From NCBI GenBank assembly GCA_947483555.1, contig CANKMW010000035.1, positions 1 through 64,000 on the forward strand: DNA of 64,000 nt, in the 5' to 3' direction. This DNA comes from Myxococcales bacterium (GTDB lineage: Bacteria > Myxococcota_A > Polyangia > Haliangiales > Haliangiaceae). The position numbers and the translations under genes were made by a program. Within the stretch, counting starts at the first letter, position 1. Every line of letters starts with the position of its first letter. Shown piece after piece: positions 60,112 through 64,000 of this stretch. The notes under the pieces were generated by a model. The model was not told the origin of the DNA and made no database searches. It worked only from the letters and a program-made list of their open reading frames with translations.

Positions 60112-61140
60112 TCAGGGCGTGACCCACTCCAGGGGCCCCATCGGGATGCCGTGGTCGTCGGATCTCGGCGCCATCAGCCGGCGCCCGGCGCGGTCGATCG
60201 CCAGGATCTCGCGACCCAGGTGGCTGCCGAGCGCGGCTTCCTCGCTCGCCGCGGACGCTGGCGGCGCGCCCGCGGCGCGGGTCGGCCCGATCACACCGGT
60301 GGCGAGCTCGAGCCACAGCTGGTCGGGCTTGTCGCCGCTCCAGCCGCCGGTCGAGTACGACGCGATGGGCCCCCGGCAGTCGCGGTCCGACAGCGACGTG
60401 CGCACCGAGGGCCAGGTCAGCTTGCCGTCCTTGTCGCTGTCGGTGCGGATCACGTAGACCAGCGCCCACTCGCCGGGCGGCTCGACCTCGACACGCCAGA
60501 CGCGCGCGCCGGGGACCTTCACGAGGCGCTCGGTGCCACTGCTCAGCTCGCGGACGACGATGGTCTCGTCGTCGTGGAAGTAGGTCAGGTGATCGCCGGC
60601 TCTGGCCACGCTGGCCGCGCGATGCGGCCCGAGCGGCACCCCATCGTCACGGACGTCGGCTCCGGGGAGGTCGCTCCAGGCGCCGGTGCGCGCGTCGAGG
60701 AGCGCCAGCTTGCCGGCGCGGAGGACGACCAGCCAGCGACCGTCCCGGGTGTGGCCGACCAGCGAGTCGATGAGCTCGCCAGCGCCGGCGCCGCGCACCA
60801 CGTACGGCTCGAAGCGGTCGCCGTAGGTGTCACCGTGGTGGCCGGTGTGCACCGCGATCTCGCCGTCGCCATCGGTGTCGGCGCGGGCCTGGCAGATCAC
60901 GACCCAGGAGCCGTCACGGGCGGCGGCCTCGACGACGATGGGATGCGCGGTCCCGACCAGGGTGCCGCTGGCGGTGGTGGCGGTGGTCGCGGTGGCGCTG
61001 GCGGCGGTCGGGAGCGTGCCGCTACCGCCGGCCGGCAGCGTGCTGGTCGGGCCGGTCGGGCCGGTCGACGGCGCCGCCGGCGGTGAGCCGCGACCGCAGG
61101 CGGACAACGCGATGACGAGACACGCGGCGCGGATCCTCAT
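60112..61140 (-). CDS. Putative lipoprotein of unknown function
   Basis: 342 residues. The signal peptide with lipobox (LVIALSACGRGSPP) and a Pro/Thr/Ala linker are clear. The body has beta-propeller-like repeats (WVVICQARADTDGDGEIAV, RWLVVLRAGKLALLDARTG, HLTYFHDDETIVVRELSSG), with Asp-rich loops such as DTDGDGE and DSDKDGK that may bind calcium. No enzyme motif is seen. A small perfect dyad (61135-61149, arms CCTCATG/CATGAGG) overlaps the start codon and could mask it in the mRNA. Confidence 0.7.
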   Translation of the reverse strand: MRIRAACLVIALSACGRGSPPAAPSTGPTGPTSTLPAGGSGTLPTAASATATTATTASGTLVGTAHPIVVEAAARDGSWVVICQARADTDGDGEIAVHTGHHGDTYGDRFEPYVVRGAGAGELIDSLVGHTRDGRWLVVLRAGKLALLDARTGAWSDLPGADVRDDGVPLGPHRAASVARAGDHLTYFHDDETIVVRELSSGTERLVKVPGARVWRVEVEPPGEWALVYVIRTDSDKDGKLTWPSVRTSLSDRDCRGPIASYSTGGWSGDKPDQLWLELATGVIGPTRAAGAPPASAASEEAALGSHLGREILAIDRAGRRLMAPRSDDHGIPMGPLEWVTP

Positions 61141-61195
61141 GCCATGAGGATGAGCGACCCGGCCGCCGGTTGCACCTGCTGCGTCGCCACGAGCC

Positions 61196-61432
61196 CTAAC
61201 GCCGGCCGCGGCGCAGCTGGTCCATCCGGTTCCGGATCGCCGCCAGGCGCGCGCCCCCGGTTGGATAGCGGCGGCGAAACCAGCCCACCAGGCTCTCGAA
61301 ATCTTCGATCTCCTGCGCCGACCACGGCGCGCGGACCCGGGCCTCGAACTCGTCGTGGGACAGCGCCCGGGCCTCACTCGCCGACAGCTCGGCGAGCTGC
61401 GCCTCGGTGAACCGCGGCGCGCGCGGGATCAC
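61196..61432 (-). CDS. Small protein paired with nucleotidyltransferase-like gene
   Basis: 78 residues, GTG start overlapping the stop of the upstream gene by 4 bases (GTGA). It is charged and helical: RFTEAQLAELSASEARALSH, WSAQEIEDFESLVGWFRRR, and an Arg-rich end. Size, charge and coupling to a nucleotidyltransferase-fold protein resemble toxin-antitoxin or substrate-adaptor pairs, but the family is not recognised. Confidence 0.55.
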   Translation of the reverse strand: MIPRAPRFTEAQLAELSASEARALSHDEFEARVRAPWSAQEIEDFESLVGWFRRRYPTGGARLAAIRNRMDQLRRGRR

Positions 61433-61899
61433 GGCGTGCCCCGAAGTTTCTCGAGCCAGCGGATGTCGTCGGCGTCGCGCGGACGCGCGCCGAATCGCTT
61501 GGTCAGGATCAGATCGTCGAGTGACGGGATGGCGATCACGACATCGTCGGCGATCTCGATCGCCATGCGTCGGGTCCACAGGTCGTCGAACGCGACCATG
61601 ACCCCGGATTGGGTCGAGACACCGCGCGCGACCAGGACATCGACATGTTCGTCGTTCTCGAGCACGTAGCGCCCGACCTGGCGGGCCTCGTCTGGCGTCC
61701 GGTTTGGAAACATCTCGAACGGCCGCAGCGCCGCATTGAACCTGGCCGCGTCGTCGCCGGCGATCCAGAAATCGTAATCCGACGTCATGACCGGCATCCC
61801 GAGCGCGATCAGCGCCCGACGCCCGATCAGGAGCGCCCGCACGTCGCTATCGGCGATCGCGCGAAAGAAGGCGACCTCGTCGAACGGTCCGGCCTGCAC
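61429..61899 (-). CDS. Nucleotidyltransferase-fold protein
   Basis: 156 residues, GTG start. The N-terminal half has a nucleotidyltransferase-like pattern: LIGRRALIALGMPVMTSDYD with DYDFWI, where the DxD pair could be catalytic. The second half contains LIPSLDDLILTKRFGA-like sequence typical of DUF6036/AbiEii-related proteins (IPSLDDLILTKRF, RDADDIRWLEKL). The first GS motif is GR instead of GS, so activity is uncertain. It is coupled by GTGA to a 78-residue partner. Confidence 0.65.
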   Translation of the reverse strand: MQAGPFDEVAFFRAIADSDVRALLIGRRALIALGMPVMTSDYDFWIAGDDAARFNAALRPFEMFPNRTPDEARQVGRYVLENDEHVDVLVARGVSTQSGVMVAFDDLWTRRMAIEIADDVVIAIPSLDDLILTKRFGARPRDADDIRWLEKLRGTP

Positions 61900-61951
61900 A
61901 TCTCGATGTTACGTCGCGCCGTCGGCGATGGCGAGTCCAGCTTCGACCAGC

Positions 61952-63226
61952 TCAGCGGTGCTTGGCGCCGGCGATCAGCCGCAGGTACGCGGCGGCGGCG
62001 GCGTCGATGACGCGGCGCAGGTCGTCCAGCTCCAGCTCGGATGGCGGCGGGCGACCGCCGGTGCGGTGGCCATACATCAGATTGACTACCCGCTTGCGGA
62101 TCGATACCACGGCCACGATCGCGTCGCTGGGCTCCCGGCAGCGCAGGATCTTGTACCAGTGGTGCAGCAGCGCGCTCGGGGTCGGAGCGCCATGATAGAC
62201 GCCGTCCTGGCTGGCCACGGCCTGCTGGAAGATCGACGGCATCTCGAGGGGAATCACGGCACACTCGACGCGCGCCGGGTCGACGCTCTCGCCGTGCGCC
62301 TTCCAGCCGAACGCCAGGTTGTCACGCGCGATGAGCAGGACGGCGACGTCGAACGTCGCGGCCGCGTACCCCATGAGCGCCTCGGCCACCACGCTGCGGT
62401 CGACGGCGGCGTCGATGGCCGCGATCGCCGCGCGGGCGTCGAGCGGCATCCAGGCCTGGACGGCCGGTCGCACGTCACTCTCGCGCGCCGCGCCGTTCGG
62501 ACCCGACGCCGCGATCACCAGCGGCCCGGCGGGGGCGGCCTCGGCGGTGGCGTCGTGGGTGAGCTCCTCGAGCATGTCGCTCGCCTCGAGCGCGATCGCA
62601 TCGTAAGGCTCGGGCTCGGGCTCGGGCTCGACCGGCGGCGGGCTCGGGGCGCGGCCGACACGTAGCACCGGCGCCGGTCGCGGCGCGGCGATCGGCCGCA
62701 GCGCCATCGGTGGCAGGCCGGGCAACGGCGGTGCCGGCAAGGCGTCCGACGGCGGCAGGTTGCCACGGGGCGTGTCGCCGAAGCGCATGAACCGGCTCGG
62801 TCGCGGGATCCCGAAGTAGCGCTCGACGTAGTAGTAGATCCGCACCTCGGCGGCGACGCGCGGGATGATGCGATAGCCGGTGACGCGGGCCAGCGCTTCC
62901 ATCGTGCCGAGGTCGTGGGGCTCGTCGACGGCGGCGATCAGGTGCCGGTCCTGCACGATCAGCGGCACGCACTTGTACTTGTAGGCCTCCTCGGGCGTGA
63001 GGGTGCGGACCGCGGCCCGCTTGGCGCGCTCGAGCATCGCGCCGCTGGCGATCGGGATCCCCAGCTCGAGGCCGAGATACACCGTGAGGGCGTCGAGATC
63101 GATGAAGCCGAGCTCGAACAGGACGGTGCCGAAGCGGCCGCCGCTCCGGGCCTGGAACGCGACCGCCTCGTCGAGCTGCTCCGAGCTCAATCGGCCGTCC
63201 CGCATCAGCATCTCGCCGAGCTTCAT
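61952..63226 (-). CDS. GspE N-terminal-domain (MshEN-type) protein
   Basis: 424 residues. The first 145 residues match the type II/IV secretion ATPase N-terminal domain: KLGEMLMRDGRLSSEQLDEA, VLFELGFIDLDALTVYLG, EEAYKYKCVPLIVQD and DLGTMEALARVTGYRI. Some MshEN domains bind c-di-GMP. A Pro-rich linker with an EPEPEP repeat (about 175-235) follows, then a C-terminal domain (about 280-424) with AEALMGYAAATFDVAVLLI and WYKILRCREPSDAIVAVV, similar to a GAF-like fold. There is no ATPase core. A c-di-GMP-linked regulatory role is inferred. Confidence 0.8.
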   Translation of the reverse strand: MKLGEMLMRDGRLSSEQLDEAVAFQARSGGRFGTVLFELGFIDLDALTVYLGLELGIPIASGAMLERAKRAAVRTLTPEEAYKYKCVPLIVQDRHLIAAVDEPHDLGTMEALARVTGYRIIPRVAAEVRIYYYVERYFGIPRPSRFMRFGDTPRGNLPPSDALPAPPLPGLPPMALRPIAAPRPAPVLRVGRAPSPPPVEPEPEPEPYDAIALEASDMLEELTHDATAEAAPAGPLVIAASGPNGAARESDVRPAVQAWMPLDARAAIAAIDAAVDRSVVAEALMGYAAATFDVAVLLIARDNLAFGWKAHGESVDPARVECAVIPLEMPSIFQQAVASQDGVYHGAPTPSALLHHWYKILRCREPSDAIVAVVSIRKRVVNLMYGHRTGGRPPPSELELDDLRRVIDAAAAAYLRLIAGAKHR

Positions 63227-63240
63227 GCCCGGCGATCGTA

Positions 63241-64000
63241 TCAGAACCCGAACGCCCGCTTGTACTTCCTGCCCGAGACGAACCGGTCCTCGGTCTTCTG
63301 GCGGCGTGCGTCGGCGGCCTGGCCCCGCTGCCAGTCGGCGTCGGCCTTCTTCGAGGCGTTGGTCCAGGCCATGGCGCGCCCGCCGGGCCGCTCGAACTCG
63401 GGGACCACCATCGCGATCGGTCCACCGAACCGGGCGGCGCACGGATGGCCGAGCCCATCGGCACGGCGGAGCGCCCGCAACGCCAGCTGCTTGTGGCCCT
63501 GGTAGGCGAGCGCGACGCCGAGGTTGTACCAGACCACTGGACTGTCCTCGGCGGTGCCGAAGCGGATGAGCCCGACCATCGCGATCACGGCGTCGGCGGG
63601 CACGGTCTTCAGGTCGTCGCGGGCCACCACCTTGCCCGGCTTCACGACCCACATCGCGTCCTCGCCGTCGTCGGGGACGCCGAACAGGTTGCCGCACGTC
63701 GCCGGCGTCGCGCCGGCTCCGGCCGCCGGGCCCGACCTGGCTGCCCGGGCGGTGCGGAGCAGCTCGAGCTGGTATTTCTCGCGGCCGAAATGGGCGTCGG
63801 GGTTGATCTTGATCGCCGCCTCGAGGTGCGTGATCGCACCATCGAGGTCGCCCTTCATCGCCAGGAAGGTGCCCAGGTTGGCCTCGGTGGTGTACGCGTC
63901 GGGGAAGGCGCGCGCTTTCTCGGCCAGGGCCGCGATGGCATCGTCGAGCTTGCCGGTGCGGGCCAGGGCCACGGCGAGGTCGTCCCAGCGCTCCGGCTTG
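63241..64000 (-). CDS. TPR-domain protein (5' end outside window)
   Basis: The frame is open to the right edge, so the N-terminus is missing; 253 residues are visible. The TPR unit near the visible start (DDAIAALAEKARAFPDAYTT, ANLGTFLAMKGDLDGAITHL, EAAIKINPDAHFGREKY) is followed by a second domain: WVVKPGKVVARDDLKTVPAD, VVWYNLGVALAYQGHKQLAL and a Lys/Arg-rich tail ending RAFGF. The role is unknown. A stop at 63241 precedes the GspE-N-domain gene by 14 bases on the same strand, so they may share a transcript. Confidence 0.75.
   Translation of the reverse strand, partial: KPERWDDLAVALARTGKLDDAIAALAEKARAFPDAYTTEANLGTFLAMKGDLDGAITHLEAAIKINPDAHFGREKYQLELLRTARAARSGPAAGAGATPATCGNLFGVPDDGEDAMWVVKPGKVVARDDLKTVPADAVIAMVGLIRFGTAEDSPVVWYNLGVALAYQGHKQLALRALRRADGLGHPCAARFGGPIAMVVPEFERPGGRAMAWTNASKKADADWQRGQAADARRQKTEDRFVSGRKYKRAFGF

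Overview
The window is a very GC-rich bacterial chromosome segment with tightly packed genes on both strands. Most third codon positions are G or C, GTG and a few TTG starts are used, and many adjacent genes overlap by 4 bases (GTGA or ATGA). The gene content suggests a myxobacterium-like member of Myxococcota: Ser/Thr kinases with long Pro/Ala linkers, several PilZ, FHA, receiver and GAF proteins, lipoproteins with an Asp/Ala-rich linker after the lipobox, a MerR-TPR fusion, a sigma-54 response regulator and an eCIS-core (DUF4157) protein. Placement near Kofleriaceae/Haliangiales is an inference from protein style only. No rRNA, tRNA, CRISPR array, prophage or insertion sequence was seen. Both ends cut genes: a pirin at the left and a TPR protein at the right.

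Layout. 1-9 kb: pirin, glutathione S-transferase, a lipoprotein, a four-CBS protein, a Ser/Thr kinase, a B12-type radical SAM enzyme and a PhoD-like phosphatase. The two largest gene-poor gaps (4.9-5.4 and 7.0-7.3 kb) carry a 37-base duplication and fragments of coding sequence. 9-15 kb: a PA14/P-domain lipoprotein, then a leftward operon of CHASE2 adenylate cyclase, SH3-like protein and M48 peptidase. 15-20.5 kb: a GGCT-like protein, an unannotated 34-residue membrane protein, a glyoxalase-II-like hydrolase, and a leftward ferredoxin reductase / MerR regulator / diiron protein operon preceded by a clear operator-like dyad. 20.5-26 kb: a second PhoD-like protein, an amidohydrolase and a class A penicillin-binding protein translationally coupled to a metallo-beta-lactamase/beta-CASP-like protein that has lost its metal ligands.

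26-35.7 kb is rich in signalling genes: PilZ, GspC-like PDZ, PspA, UppS and CdsA (lipid carrier and phospholipid synthesis), a GAF protein with a CheY-like receiver facing a CheA-like kinase, FHA/zinc-ribbon/PilZ, and MerR-TPR. 35.8-43 kb: sigma-54 regulator, glutathione synthetase, adenosine deaminase family enzyme, two lipoproteins, an ECF-type sigma factor, cystathionine synthase/lyase and a YbjN-like protein. 43-50 kb: a POTRA/beta-barrel protein, a lipoprotein amidohydrolase, a tail-anchored zinc-ribbon/coiled-coil protein, an atypical receiver-PilZ protein, and the eCIS-core protein behind a possible sigma-54 promoter.

51-64 kb: PPDK regulatory protein, a SPASM radical SAM enzyme coupled to a small membrane protein, VWA-FHA protein, lipoprotein metallopeptidase, a second Ser/Thr kinase with a hexanucleotide-repeat linker, an SCP2 protein, unknown proteins, a nucleotidyltransferase-like/small-protein pair, a GspE-N-domain protein and the truncated TPR gene. 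The strongest leads for new biology are the pseudo-beta-CASP/PBP pair, the operator-controlled diiron redox operon, the SPASM/small-protein pair, the eCIS-core gene and the 34-residue membrane protein.
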